Source: Myxococcaceae bacterium (lineage in GTDB: Bacteria; Myxococcota; Myxococcia; Myxococcales; Myxococcaceae). From it: a DNA stretch of 64,000 bases. Position 1 is the stretch's first letter; every line of letters starts with the position of its first letter. This document shows, piece after piece, positions 17,544 to 26,524 of this stretch. The translations under genes were made by a program, and so were the position numbers. Below the pieces are notes generated by a model. It made no database searches. It worked only from the letters and a program-made list of their open reading frames with translations, and was not told the origin of the DNA. The DNA is taken from positions 21,875-85,874 of the forward strand of contig JAEUJQ010000023.1 of NCBI GenBank assembly GCA_016793095.1, in the 5' to 3' direction.

Positions 17544-18376
17544 CGCGCGCGCTCCAGCAGCCAGTCGAGGATCCTCGCCGTCCACCGCTCGTCGTAGAGC
17601 GGAAGGTGCCCAGTCCCCTCGTGGGTCCACAGCTCGACCGAGCCCTGCTTCGTGCAGCCACCGATGAGGGTCTGCTGCGTCTCCGCGTCCGCGCCGCCGA
17701 GGAGGTCGAGCCGCTCACCCTCCTGCCAGGTCCCCGTGCAGCCGTTGCGGCGGGCGAAGCGCAGCCCCGTCTCCCGTGCGCCGGGGTAGCGGCCCGGCGA
17801 GCCGTCGATCGGCACGGACGAGTCGCGATCTCCGTGGGCGAGCAGGATCGGCACGGGCTGGCCCGCTCCGCACCGCGTGGCGTCCTCGAAGGTGGACCCG
17901 GAGACCGCCACCACGCCGGTGAACACGTCGCTGGCGTCGCACGCGAGCCGCAGCGACATGAAGGCGCCGTTCGAGTGCCCGACGAGAAACACCTTCCCCG
18001 GCGCCACCGGGTAGCGCGCCTTCACGTCGTCCACCAGCGCCCGCAAGAAGCTGACGTCATCGACCTCGAGCGAGCCCGCGCAGCACGCCTCAGTGGCGTT
18101 CCAGAAGCGCTTCCCGTTGCGGTCGGCGGTGCCGTTGGGCAGCACGTAGAGGAACTGCCGCTCGTCGAGCTGGCCTGAGACTGGAAAGACCAGGTCCTGG
18201 ACCCGGCCGGTGACGCCGAAGCCGTGCAGCAGGATGACCATCGGCAGCGGCGTGGCGCCGTCGAACTGCCCGGGCACCCGCACCTCGTAGGCGCGGCCCT
18301 GCACCAGATGATCAGGCGCGCACGCCACCGCGAGCGGCACGACGAGCAAGAGGAACCAGCGCAGGACGAGGCTCAT
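17540..18376 (-). CDS. Lipoprotein esterase of the PHB-depolymerase/feruloyl-esterase type
   Basis: 278 residues; start ATG 18376. Signal peptide with lipobox LAVAC (Cys 19). The esterase motifs are MVILLHGFGVTG (oxyanion), LVGHSNGAFMSLRLAC (nucleophile GHSNG), LLAHGDRDSSVPIDG (Asp) and GTGHLPL (His). Six or more extra Cys (ACCAGS, RCGAG, NGCTG, GGCTK) suggest extracytoplasmic disulfides. The LpqC-like family cleaves esters such as feruloyl or polyhydroxybutyrate; the substrate is unknown. A TGTTACAG box (18387-18394) eleven bases before the start is a likely -10. Coupled by ATGA to the next lipoprotein. Confidence 0.87.
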   Translation of the reverse strand: MSLVLRWFLLLVVPLAVACAPDHLVQGRAYEVRVPGQFDGATPLPMVILLHGFGVTGRVQDLVFPVSGQLDERQFLYVLPNGTADRNGKRFWNATEACCAGSLEVDDVSFLRALVDDVKARYPVAPGKVFLVGHSNGAFMSLRLACDASDVFTGVVAVSGSTFEDATRCGAGQPVPILLAHGDRDSSVPIDGSPGRYPGARETGLRFARRNGCTGTWQEGERLDLLGGADAETQQTLIGGCTKQGSVELWTHEGTGHLPLYDERWTARILDWLLERAR

Positions 18377-18477
18377 GCGCGAGGTCCTGTAACACCTGAC
18401 TCTCGAGTACGCCGCTGCTGTGCCGGGGCCATCGCCTCTGTGGTCACCGCGCCCAATCCTGCTACAGAGCCGCCCGC

Positions 18478-19491
18478 ATGAACGCCGAAGCCGCCGTTGC
18501 AGCTTCCACCGCACCCGAGGGGCTCGCGGCGAGGAGGCCCGTCATCAGCGTCGTCACGCCCTGCTTCAACGAGGAGCTCAACGTCGAGCTCGTCTGGGAG
18601 ACAGTGCGCAACGTCTTCGCGAAGGACCTGCCGGACTGCGACTACGAGCACCTGTTCTGCGACAACGCCTCGACGGACGGAACGCTGGCGAAGCTCCGCG
18701 AGCTGGCCGCGAAGGATCCGCACGTGCGCGTCATCGTCAACGCGCGGAACTTCGGGGCCATCGCGTCGATCTTCAACGGCATGCTCGCCACCACCGGCGA
18801 CGCCACCATCGTGGTGATGTGCGACCTGCAGGATCCGCCCGACCTGCTTCCCCAGTTCGTCGCGAAGTGGCGCGAAGGCTACAAGGTCGTCTACGGCATC
18901 CGCACGCAACGGGAAGAGAGCGTGCTGCTCCGCACCGGTCGCGCGCTCTACTACCGGCTGAGCAGCTGGCACTCGGAGTACCGCATCCCCGTGGGAGCGT
19001 GTGAGTTCTCGCTGCTCGATCGGAAGGTGATCGAGGCGCTCCGGCTGTTCGATGACGCGAACCCCTACATCCGCGGCATGATCCCCTACGTCGGCTTCAA
19101 GTCGACCGAGATCCCCTTCGTCTGGAAGAAGCGGCGCCACGGCAAGTCGAAGACCAACTGGGCGAACCTGGTGGACATCGCGCTCAACGGCCTGGTGAGC
19201 GTCAACCGCTTCCCGCTGCGCCTCTTCGTCGTCGGCGGGCTGCTGATGTCGTTCGCGGCGCTGCTCTTCGGGCTGGTGAGCCTCGTGGCCGGCCTCTTCT
19301 TCTACCGGCAGCTGGCCCCGGCCGGCACGATGACCATCATCGTCGGGTTGTTCTTCTTCTCCGGAGTGCAGCTCTTCATCCTCGGCCTGCTGGGCGAGTA
19401 CATCGGGGCCATCCACGCGCAGGTGCGGTACCGACCGCCGCTGGTCGAGGCCGAGCGCATCAACTTCGAGAGCACGCGAGGCAAACCGTGA
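18478..19491 (+). CDS. Family 2 glycosyltransferase, polyprenyl-phosphate type
   Basis: 337 residues. A GT-A domain (ISVVTPCFNEELNVELVWE ~24-42, NASTDGT, CDLQDPPDLL as the nucleotide/metal site) is followed by two C-terminal transmembrane helices (~245-270 and ~282-305), then GEYIGAIHAQVRYRP. This is the ArnC/GtrB/DPMS architecture that loads a sugar onto undecaprenyl phosphate at the cytoplasmic face. Its last codon overlaps the rfbF start (GTGA), so the two are coupled. A TGCTACAGA box sits at 18460-18468, just before the start. Confidence 0.92.
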   Translation: MNAEAAVAASTAPEGLAARRPVISVVTPCFNEELNVELVWETVRNVFAKDLPDCDYEHLFCDNASTDGTLAKLRELAAKDPHVRVIVNARNFGAIASIFNGMLATTGDATIVVMCDLQDPPDLLPQFVAKWREGYKVVYGIRTQREESVLLRTGRALYYRLSSWHSEYRIPVGACEFSLLDRKVIEALRLFDDANPYIRGMIPYVGFKSTEIPFVWKKRRHGKSKTNWANLVDIALNGLVSVNRFPLRLFVVGGLLMSFAALLFGLVSLVAGLFFYRQLAPAGTMTIIVGLFFFSGVQLFILGLLGEYIGAIHAQVRYRPPLVEAERINFESTRGKP

Positions 19492-20258
19492 AGGTCGTGA
19501 TCCTGGCAGGCGGCATGGGCACCCGGTTGTCGGAAGAGACGGACGTCACGCCCAAGCCCATGGTGGAGATCGGCGGGCGGCCGATTCTCTGGCACATCAT
19601 GAACATCTACGGCGCCCACGGGTTCCGCGAGTTCGTGCTCGCGCTCGGCTACAAGCAGGAGGTCATCAAGCAGTACTTCCTGAACTTCCGCACGCTGAGC
19701 TCCGACATCTCGCTCGACCTCGAGACCGATCAGATCTCGGTGCGTCAGAACCGCGTGCCACCCTGGAAGATCCACCTGGTGGACACGGGCCTCACCACGC
19801 AGACCGGTGGCCGGGCGAAGCGCCTCAAGGAGTGGATCGGCAACGAGACGTTCATGCTGACCTACGGCGACGGCGTGGCGAACGTCGACATCTCGGCGCT
19901 GGTCGCCTTCCACAAGAGCCACGGCAAGCTCGCGACCGTCACCGCCGTGCGCCCCGCCGCGCGCTTCGGTGAGATGAAGGTCAAGGACGGCCAGGTGCTC
20001 GAGTTCCGCGAGAAGCCGCAGACCGAGTCGGGGTGGATCAACGGCGGCTTCTTCGTGCTCGAGCCCAGGGTGCTCGACTTCATCGACGGCGACGCGACGC
20101 CGTTCGAGCTGGACCCGATGACGAGGCTGGTCGCGGCCGGCGAGCTGATGACGTTCGAGCACCGCGGCTTCTGGCAGCCGATGGACACGCTGCGCGACAA
20201 GCGCACGCTCGAGTCGCTGTGGAACGGCGGGCACGCGCCCTGGCGGGTGTGGGAGTAG
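19488..20258 (+). CDS. rfbF: Glucose-1-phosphate cytidylyltransferase
   Basis: 256 residues, GTG start in a 4-bp overlap with the glycosyltransferase. Nucleotidyltransferase signature LAGGMGTRLSEETDVTPKPM (5-24), then WHIMNIYGAHGFREFVLALGYK, TYGDGVANVD (metal Asp), INGGFFVLEP and FWQPMDTLRDK are all typical of RfbF/DdhA. It makes CDP-glucose from CTP and glucose-1-phosphate, the first step towards CDP-3,6-dideoxyhexoses. The next enzymes, rfbG and rfbH, are on the opposite strand nearby. Its stop is only 12 bases from the convergent transketolase gene. Confidence 0.96.
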   Translation: MKVVILAGGMGTRLSEETDVTPKPMVEIGGRPILWHIMNIYGAHGFREFVLALGYKQEVIKQYFLNFRTLSSDISLDLETDQISVRQNRVPPWKIHLVDTGLTTQTGGRAKRLKEWIGNETFMLTYGDGVANVDISALVAFHKSHGKLATVTAVRPAARFGEMKVKDGQVLEFREKPQTESGWINGGFFVLEPRVLDFIDGDATPFELDPMTRLVAAGELMTFEHRGFWQPMDTLRDKRTLESLWNGGHAPWRVWE

Positions 20259-20270
20259 CCGCGAGCCTGG

Positions 20271-21188
20271 TCAGGTCGTGACGAGCCGGCGGGCGAGCTC
20301 GACGACGCCGGCGCTGGTGAGCCCGACCGAAGACCGCAGCGCGTCCTGAGTGCCGGCCGTCTTGAAGGGCTGCTTCGGCAGCCGCAGCGAGGCGAACCGC
20401 GTCGCGACGCCTGCGCCAGCGATGAGCTCGGCCAGCACCGAGGTGAGCCCGCCGTCGCCGTGCTCCTCGACGCAGATGAGCCGGCCCGTCGCGCGCACGG
20501 CCGCCAACACCGGCTCGGGGTCGAGCGGCACGAGCGAGGGGACGCTGAGCACCTCGGCCGAGATGCCCTGGCGCGCCAGCTCGTCGGCCGCCGCGACGCA
20601 CAGGCCGAGCACCGCGCCCGTCGAGCAGATCGTCACGCTCGTCCCAGCCCGGAGCCGCAGCGGCTGCCCGACCGTCAGCGTGGGCTCGGTCTGGTGCACG
20701 ACCGGCTCGCCGCCCTTGCCGAGCCGCAGGTACGCGGGGCCCGGAGTGCGCACCAGCTCGGCCACGCACAGGCGGGTCTCCACCGGGTCGCCAGGCGCGA
20801 AGACGCGCAGGTTCGGCAGCACCCGCGCCACCGCCAGGTCCTCGACGCCGTGGTGCGAGTACCCGGCGCTGCCGTAGGCCAGCCCGCCGCCCACCGCGAC
20901 GACCTTCACGTTGAGCTGGTGGTAGCAGACGTCGTTGCGCAGCTGCTCGTACGGCCGCAGCAGCGGGAAGTTCGCGATGGAGTAGACGAACACCGTCTTG
21001 CCATCGAGCGCGAGCCCGGCGGCCACGCCCATCATGTTCTGCTCGGCCACGCCGGCGTTCAGGTAGCGGCCCGGGAACTTGTCGCGGAAGACCTCGAGCA
21101 CCGAGAAGCCGAGGTCGCCCGTCACCAGCCAGACCTTCTCGTCGGCCTCGGCGTGCCGCACCAACGCCTCGATGAAGGCCTTCCTCAT
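20271..21188 (-). CDS. Transketolase-like C-terminal subunit
   Basis: 305 residues; ATG overlaps the upstream stop (ATGA). It contains the pyrimidine-binding domain with the TPP-activating Glu (NAGVAEQNMMGVAAGLAL, ~44-60), YSHHGVEDLAVAR, and the transketolase C-terminal domain (VTICSTGAVLGLCVAAADEL, SLVPLDPEPV, EEHGDGGLTSVLAELI). Together with the gene upstream it rebuilds one transketolase-type enzyme from two chains. Split transketolases transfer a two-carbon ketol group using thiamine diphosphate. Placement in a dideoxysugar operon suggests a specialised sugar substrate rather than central metabolism (inference). Confidence 0.92.
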   Translation of the reverse strand: MRKAFIEALVRHAEADEKVWLVTGDLGFSVLEVFRDKFPGRYLNAGVAEQNMMGVAAGLALDGKTVFVYSIANFPLLRPYEQLRNDVCYHQLNVKVVAVGGGLAYGSAGYSHHGVEDLAVARVLPNLRVFAPGDPVETRLCVAELVRTPGPAYLRLGKGGEPVVHQTEPTLTVGQPLRLRAGTSVTICSTGAVLGLCVAAADELARQGISAEVLSVPSLVPLDPEPVLAAVRATGRLICVEEHGDGGLTSVLAELIAGAGVATRFASLRLPKQPFKTAGTQDALRSSVGLTSAGVVELARRLVTT

Positions 21189-21997
21189 GTCGGCTCCTTC
21201 GCGGCGGCGACCTGCGCGAGGGCCTGCTCGAGCAGGGTCGGGTTCGGCGAGCGGTAGTGCCACTCGAGCCGCCCTTCCATGTAGTCGACGCCCTTGCCCT
21301 TCACCGTGCGCGCGATGACCGCCCGCGGCTTCGTCCGTCCAGGGTCGCTGGCGAGGGCGCGGCCGAGCGCGCCGTGGTCGTGGCCGTCCACCTCGAGGGC
21401 GTCGAACCCGAAGGCGCGCCACTTGTCGAGGAAGGGCTCGAGCTCGAGCACCTCGCTCACCTTGCCGAAGCTCTGAATGCCGTTGGCGTCGACGATGACG
21501 GTGAGGTTCTCGAGGCGGTGGTGACCGGCGAACAGCGCGGCCTCCCACGTCGAGCCCTCGTCACACTCGCCGTCGGACAGCACCGCGTACACCCGCGACG
21601 GGGCGCGGCGGGCGCGCAGCGAGAGCGCCAGCCCACAGGCGACCGACAGCCCATGCCCGAGCGACCCGGTGGACAGCTCGACGCCCGGCACCTCGCTCGA
21701 CACGTGCGCGAGCAGCCTGGAGCCGTCGGCGCTGAAGGTCTCGAGCCACGCCATCGGGAAGAAGCCCCGGTTCGCGAGCGCCGCGTAGAGCGCCGTGCAC
21801 GCGTGGCCCTTGCTGAAGACGAGCCGGTCGCGATCGGGGGACAGCGGAGCGGCGGGGTCCACGCGCAGCACGCCGCCGTACAGCACCGCGAGCACGTCGG
21901 TGACCGACAGCGCCGAGCCGATGTGCGACGCGTTGGCGCGCGCGACCATCTTCAGCGCGTCGCGACGAATGGCCTGGGCCAGCTCGAAGGTCGTCAT
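21185..21997 (-). CDS. Transketolase-like N-terminal subunit
   Basis: 270 residues. TPP pyrophosphate-binding domain: ANASHIGSALSVTDVLAVLYGG (~21-42), DRDRLVFSKGHACTALYAALA, TGSLGHGLSVACG, and LSDGECDEGSTWEAALFAGH through VIVDANGIQ, the metal/TPP motif with SDG in place of GDG. The start ATG overlaps the stop of the methyltransferase (ATGA) and its own stop overlaps the C-terminal subunit, so the subunits are coupled for equal synthesis. Needs the partner at 20271 for activity. Confidence 0.92.
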   Translation of the reverse strand: MTTFELAQAIRRDALKMVARANASHIGSALSVTDVLAVLYGGVLRVDPAAPLSPDRDRLVFSKGHACTALYAALANRGFFPMAWLETFSADGSRLLAHVSSEVPGVELSTGSLGHGLSVACGLALSLRARRAPSRVYAVLSDGECDEGSTWEAALFAGHHRLENLTVIVDANGIQSFGKVSEVLELEPFLDKWRAFGFDALEVDGHDHGALGRALASDPGRTKPRAVIARTVKGKGVDYMEGRLEWHYRSPNPTLLEQALAQVAAAKEPT

Positions 21998-22932
21998 GCG
22001 CCACCGGTGAGGGCCGCGATGCAGCGGGCGTGCGCGTCGGGGTGCAGGAAGAAGAAGTTCGTCTCTTCGGTCTCGTCGGTCATGCGCGTGAAGGGCCGCA
22101 CACCCCTTCGGCCGAGGGCGAAGCAGGCGTACCCCAGCCCGTCGAAGAGCGAGATGATGTCGTTGGGGTGGTAGTGGAAGCGGGCCGACCACTTGCGCAG
22201 CATCTCGGCGAAGACCGCCGGGCGCGCCGACGCGAGCGTGGCCTTCGCGCCCTGGAAGACCTGCAGCTCGAAGCCCTCGACGTCGCACTTGATGAAGTCC
22301 GGCCGGGTGCCTGTCTTCGCGACGAACGCGTCCACCGTCGTCACCTCGCACTCGACGACGAGGGCGTCCGGGCGGTCGCCGACGTTCGCGGCCGACGCGT
22401 TCACCGACATCTCGCGCGGCACGTAGAAGCGCAGCACCCCGGCGGCGTCGCCGAGCCCGAGCTGGTGCACCGTCACCCGCTCGGTCGCCGCGTTCATGGC
22501 CAGGTTCTCGTCGAGGGTGGCCCGGGTCTGCGGCACCGGCTCGAAGGCGTGCACGTGCAGCGTCGGCAGCGCGCGGACGAACTGCAGCGCGTAGTAGCCA
22601 TGGTTCGCGCCGACGTCGAACAACGTTCGCGCGCCGAGCAGCCGCAACACCTCGAGCATCAGGTCCCGCTCGGCCGCCTCGAAGGCGCCGAAGTTGAGCG
22701 CGTCGATGGGAATGGAGCGGATGTCTCCTGCCGGCACCCGCATGCGAATGCCCCAGGGCTTGAGCGTCGCGACCACCTTGCCGGCGGAGATCTCGAGCCG
22801 CTCCACGTCGGTCGCGCCGAGCAGGCCCGCGTACTCGAAGAGCGCCTCATGCCGCTCGAAGGCCTTCGCGATGTAGTCGGGCTTGGGCAGCGCGCCCTCG
22901 AGGTACTGTCGCTTCAGGTCGCTGAGTCTCAC
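21994..22932 (-). CDS. FkbM-family methyltransferase
   Basis: 312 residues; GTG start forms a GTGA overlap with the epimerase stop, which decides the start. It has the SAM-binding glycine loop LFDVGANHGYYALQFVRALP (~105-124), VHAFEPVPQTRATLDENLAMN and DFIKCDVEGFELQVFQGAKATL (~214-235), the FkbM signature. These enzymes often O-methylate hydroxyls of sugars or other small molecules. In this operon the probable substrate is the dideoxysugar or the glycan bearing it (inference). Confidence 0.9.
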   Translation of the reverse strand: MRLSDLKRQYLEGALPKPDYIAKAFERHEALFEYAGLLGATDVERLEISAGKVVATLKPWGIRMRVPAGDIRSIPIDALNFGAFEAAERDLMLEVLRLLGARTLFDVGANHGYYALQFVRALPTLHVHAFEPVPQTRATLDENLAMNAATERVTVHQLGLGDAAGVLRFYVPREMSVNASAANVGDRPDALVVECEVTTVDAFVAKTGTRPDFIKCDVEGFELQVFQGAKATLASARPAVFAEMLRKWSARFHYHPNDIISLFDGLGYACFALGRRGVRPFTRMTDETEETNFFFLHPDAHARCIAALTGGA

Positions 22933-23999
22933 TGAAAGCTCCGCAGGGTCCGGTCGAAGCCCGTCTGCACGTCGATGTCGGGGCTCCACCCCAGCGCCCG
23001 CAGGCGGCTGGTGTCGGGGCAGTTCCGCGCCACCGTGCTCGCGAGATAGCCCGCGCCCTCGACGCGGGGCTGGGCGGTGACGGACGGCCGTTTCGGGGAC
23101 AGCGCCGCGATGAGGCGCGCCAGCTCGAGCACGCTGACCTCGGCGGTGTCATTGCCGACGTTGTACGGCGTGGCGGCCACCCCCGTGAGGAGGATGGTGA
23201 AGAGGCCTCGCGCGGCGTCGGTGAGGTAGCAGTACGGGCGGCGCGCGCTGCCGTCGCTCAGGAGGGTGATGTCGCGGCCGTCGAGCGCGTCGCGGATGAA
23301 GTCGGCGAAGACGCGGCCGTCGTCGAGCCGCAAGCCGGGGCCGTAGGTGTGGAAGAGCCGCGCCATGGTGGTGCGCACACCGAACTGCGAGGCGTAGGCG
23401 ACGCACAGCGTCTCGCCAGCGCGTTTGCTCTCGGCGTAGCAGGCGCGCACCGTCGCGGGGTCCACGAAGCCGCCCTGCCCTTCAGCGGTGGGGATCTGCT
23501 CTGGCGGCACCTGCCCGTAGACCTCGCTGCTGCTGAAGAACAGCACGCCCCGGGCGGCCGCACGCCGCGCGACCTCGAGCAGGTGATGGGTGCCCATGAC
23601 GTTGGGAAGGAACGTGCCCACCGGGTCCTTGCCGAAGTAGCGGGGGCTCGCCTGGCTCGCGGCGTGGATGACGAAGGTGGGAGCCGGCCACTCGTGCGCC
23701 GAGGCGGGAAGCGGCAGGGCAGCGTCCCAGTGCGCCAGCATCAGGTCGTCGCGGCCCGCGTAGCGCTCAAAGCGGCGCTGGGCGGTCTCCATCGAGCGCA
23801 CGAGGCCCAGCACGGTGCAGCGCGCTCCGGGCGGCAGCCGCTCGTTCCGGCGGAGCAGCGTCTCGATGAGGTACGCAGGGACGAAGCCAGCAGCGCCGCT
23901 CACCCACACCGTCGCGCCGTCGAGGTCGGCCCACGGCGCCCGGTGAGCGAGGATCCGCTCGACGTCCTCCGCGACGATGGCCTCGAAGGTGGCGCTCAC
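22929..23999 (-). CDS. NAD-dependent sugar epimerase/reductase
   Basis: 356 residues; GTG start in a GTGA overlap with rfbH. It is an extended short-chain dehydrogenase: [17 protein letters not shown] (NAD loop, ~35-51), [27 protein letters not shown] (Ser), and YAESKRAGE (Tyr-xxx-Lys). [17 protein letters not shown] follows near the sugar site. It resembles UDP-glucuronate decarboxylase/4-reductase relatives. Next to rfbFGH it most likely reduces or epimerises the CDP-4-keto-3,6-dideoxyhexose, as CDP-abequose, paratose or yersiniose reductases do (inference). Confidence 0.88.
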   Translation of the reverse strand: MSATFEAIVAEDVERILAHRAPWADLDGATVWVSGAAGFVPAYLIETLLRRNERLPPGARCTVLGLVRSMETAQRRFERYAGRDDLMLAHWDAALPLPASAHEWPAPTFVIHAASQASPRYFGKDPVGTFLPNVMGTHHLLEVARRAAARGVLFFSSSEVYGQVPPEQIPTAEGQGGFVDPATVRACYAESKRAGETLCVAYASQFGVRTTMARLFHTYGPGLRLDDGRVFADFIRDALDGRDITLLSDGSARRPYCYLTDAARGLFTILLTGVAATPYNVGNDTAEVSVLELARLIAALSPKRPSVTAQPRVEGAGYLASTVARNCPDTSRLRALGWSPDIDVQTGFDRTLRSFQ

Positions 24000-25372
24000 G
24001 GCGGTGCGGTCCGGGCGCCCTTCACGAACGAGAGCATCGTGTCCGCCATGTAGCGCAGCATCGCGGGGGTGAGCCCCGGGTACACGCCGAGCCAGAAACC
24101 ACGGCTCATCACGGCGTCGGTGTTGGTGAGGGCGCCGCTGACGCGGAACGGCGCCGGGCCGCCGCGCTGGCGCGAGTCCTCGAGCAGGTCGGTGAGCGCG
24201 GGCTGCCGCACCAGGTTCCCGCCGAAGAGCATGCGCGTCTGGATCTTGTTGGCCTCGAGGCGCTTCACCAGGTCGTCGCGCGTGAACGGCGCTCCGCTCT
24301 TCACCTGCACGATGAAGCCGAACCAGCTCGGATCCGACCCGGGCGTGGCCTCGGGCAGCTCGAGCACGTCGGACACGGGCATCAGGGCCTCGCGCAGGAA
24401 CCGCCAGTTCTCGCGTCGCGCCGCGCCGAAGCCATCGAGCCGCGCGAGCTGCGCGACCCCGACCGACGCGGTGAGGTCGGTCATCTTCAGGTTGTAGCCG
24501 AGGTGACGGTACGTGTACTTGTGGTCGTAGCCCTTCGGCAGCGTGCCCAGCTCCCACTCGAAGCGCTTGCCGCAGGTGTTGTCCACGCCCGAGGGGCACC
24601 AGCAATCGCGGCCCCAGTCGCGAATGGACTCGGCGATGCGCGCGAGCAGCGGGTCGTCGGTGAGCACCGCGCCGCCCTCGCCGGTCGTCATGTGGTGGGG
24701 CGGGTAGAACGACAGGGTGGACAACGCGCCGAAGGTGCCGGTCTTCCGGCCCTGGTAGAGCGAGCCCGCGGCGTCGCAGTTGTCTTCGATGAGCCACAGC
24801 TGGTGGCGATCGCAGAACGCCTTCACGGCGCCGAGGTCGAAGGGGTTCCCCAGCGTGTGCGCCATCACCACCGCGCGGGTGCGCTCGCTGCGCGCCTGCT
24901 CGAGCTGCGCGACGTCGCAGTTGTAGGTGCGCGGCGCGATGTCCACGAAGACCGGCACCAGGCCGTTCTGAAGGAGCGGCGCGACGGTGGTGGGGAACCC
25001 GGCGGCGACGGTGATGACCTCGTCGCCAGGCTTGAGGCGCCGCTCGCCCAGCAGGTGGCTGGTGAGCGTGGTGACGGCGACCAGGTTCGCGCTCGAGCCG
25101 CTGTTCACCAGCAGCGCCTTCCGGGTGCCGTACCAGCGCGCGAGGTCCTTCTCGAGGCGGGTGTGCCAGCGGCCCGCGGTGAGCCAGAACTCGAGCGCCG
25201 AGTCGACGAGGTTGACGACCTCCTCCTCGCCGTACACGCGGCCGGCGTAGGGCACCCGGCTCTGGCCGGGGGTGAAGGGGGGCTCGGCCTTCGCCTTCAG
25301 CCGCGCGAGCTCGCGCACGCGCTCGAGGATCTCCGCGGTCAGCCGGTCTGCTTCCGTCTGGGGCTCGCTCAC
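23996..25372 (-). CDS. rfbH: CDP-4-keto-6-deoxyglucose 3-dehydrase (E1)
   Basis: 458 residues; GTG in a GTGA overlap with rfbG. It has the DegT/DnrJ aminotransferase fold with two E1 hallmarks. First, the catalytic Lys is replaced by His ([13 protein letters not shown]226), so it dehydrates instead of transaminating. Second, four Cys are spaced C199-x57-C257-x-C259-x7-C267, the spacing known for the [2Fe-2S] site of E1. With PMP it performs C3 deoxygenation of the RfbG product. A ferredoxin-flavin reductase partner (DdhD/AscD) is normally needed and none is visible in this window. Confidence 0.95.
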   Translation of the reverse strand: MSEPQTEADRLTAEILERVRELARLKAKAEPPFTPGQSRVPYAGRVYGEEEVVNLVDSALEFWLTAGRWHTRLEKDLARWYGTRKALLVNSGSSANLVAVTTLTSHLLGERRLKPGDEVITVAAGFPTTVAPLLQNGLVPVFVDIAPRTYNCDVAQLEQARSERTRAVVMAHTLGNPFDLGAVKAFCDRHQLWLIEDNCDAAGSLYQGRKTGTFGALSTLSFYPPHHMTTGEGGAVLTDDPLLARIAESIRDWGRDCWCPSGVDNTCGKRFEWELGTLPKGYDHKYTYRHLGYNLKMTDLTASVGVAQLARLDGFGAARRENWRFLREALMPVSDVLELPEATPGSDPSWFGFIVQVKSGAPFTRDDLVKRLEANKIQTRMLFGGNLVRQPALTDLLEDSRQRGGPAPFRVSGALTNTDAVMSRGFWLGVYPGLTPAMLRYMADTMLSFVKGARTAPP

Positions 25373-26493
25373 GCCGTCACCCGCTCCATGAAGCGGCCGA
25401 TCTGCGCCTGGGTCAGCTCGAGCAGCTGCCGGTGATCGGCCCCGTCGGCCGCCGCGCGGTACCACTCCACCGTCCACGCCACCGCGTCGCCGAGGGGCAA
25501 CAGCGGCCGCCACCCAAGCCGGGCGCGGGCCTTCCCCGTGTCGAGCATCAGCAACGGGTTCTCGGGCGGGTTCTTCCGCGCCGAGACGTCTTCCCACCGG
25601 CCAGCGCCCCACCGCTCGATGAGCAGCTCGATGACCTGCCGCACGGTGGCCGCGTCTTCCTGCCGGGGCCCGAAGTTGAACGCCTCGCAGAGCGACGCCG
25701 CGCGGGGGCCTCGAGCGAGCAGCGCCGCGCCGAGCACGAGGTAGCCGTGCAGCGGGTCGAGCACGTGCTGCCAGGGACGCACATGGCCGGGGTTGCGCAG
25801 CTCCACGGCGCGCCCGGCGGCGAAGGCGCGCACGGCGTCCACCACCAGGCGGTCGGCGCTCACGTCACCGCCGCCGATGCAGTTGCCCGCGCGGCCGGTG
25901 GCGAGCAGCACCTTGCCCTCGGCGGCGAAGAAGCTGTGGCGCCAGCTCGCGACGAGCAGCTCGGCCGCGCCTTTGCTCATCGAGTACGGGTCATGCCCAC
26001 CCATCGGCTCGGTCTCGACGTGGGCGTGCGCTCCGACGGCCGGCTCGTAGCACTTGTCGCTGGTGACGACGACGACCGCGCAGGGCGCTCCGCGGAGGCG
26101 CACGGCCTCGAGCACGTGCGCGGTGCCGACGACGTTCGTCGTCACCGTCTCGAGCGGATCAGCGAAGCTGCGCCGCACCAACGCCTGCGCCGCGAGGTGA
26201 AACACCAGCTCGGGTTGAAACGCGTCCACCACGCCGCGCACGACCGCGAGGTCGCGGATGTCACCCACGTGGTGCTGGAGTCGTGGCGCGACGCCACAGC
26301 GGTCGAAGAGGCCGCCGGCGTCAGGCGCGAGCGAGAGCCCCGCCACCTGCGCGCCCAGCCGCTCGAGCCAGGTGACCAGCCACGCGCCCTTGAAGCCCGT
26401 GTGCCCGGTCACGAGCACGCGCCGGCCCTTGAAGGTGGCGAGCGTTTCCGCCGCCGAGGGTGTGGCAGAGGTGGCGACCATCGGCCGCGGCAT
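25369..26493 (-). CDS. rfbG: CDP-glucose 4,6-dehydratase
   Basis: 374 residues. Extended [23 protein letters not shown] (24-43, NAD loop), [33 protein letters not shown] (Tyr-xxx-Lys) and [18 protein letters not shown], all characteristic of RfbG. Makes CDP-4-keto-6-deoxyglucose from the RfbF product. An extra ~20 N-terminal residues precede the core; a second in-frame ATG at 26481 is possible. 31 bases separate it from the membrane protein upstream, so probably the same transcript. Confidence 0.95.
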   Translation of the reverse strand: MPRPMVATSATPSAAETLATFKGRRVLVTGHTGFKGAWLVTWLERLGAQVAGLSLAPDAGGLFDRCGVAPRLQHHVGDIRDLAVVRGVVDAFQPELVFHLAAQALVRRSFADPLETVTTNVVGTAHVLEAVRLRGAPCAVVVVTSDKCYEPAVGAHAHVETEPMGGHDPYSMSKGAAELLVASWRHSFFAAEGKVLLATGRAGNCIGGGDVSADRLVVDAVRAFAAGRAVELRNPGHVRPWQHVLDPLHGYLVLGAALLARGPRAASLCEAFNFGPRQEDAATVRQVIELLIERWGAGRWEDVSARKNPPENPLLMLDTGKARARLGWRPLLPLGDAVAWTVEWYRAAADGADHRQLLELTQAQIGRFMERVTA

Positions 26494-26524
26494 TTGCCAT
26501 GAACGGTGCGTGAACGCGAGGCCT

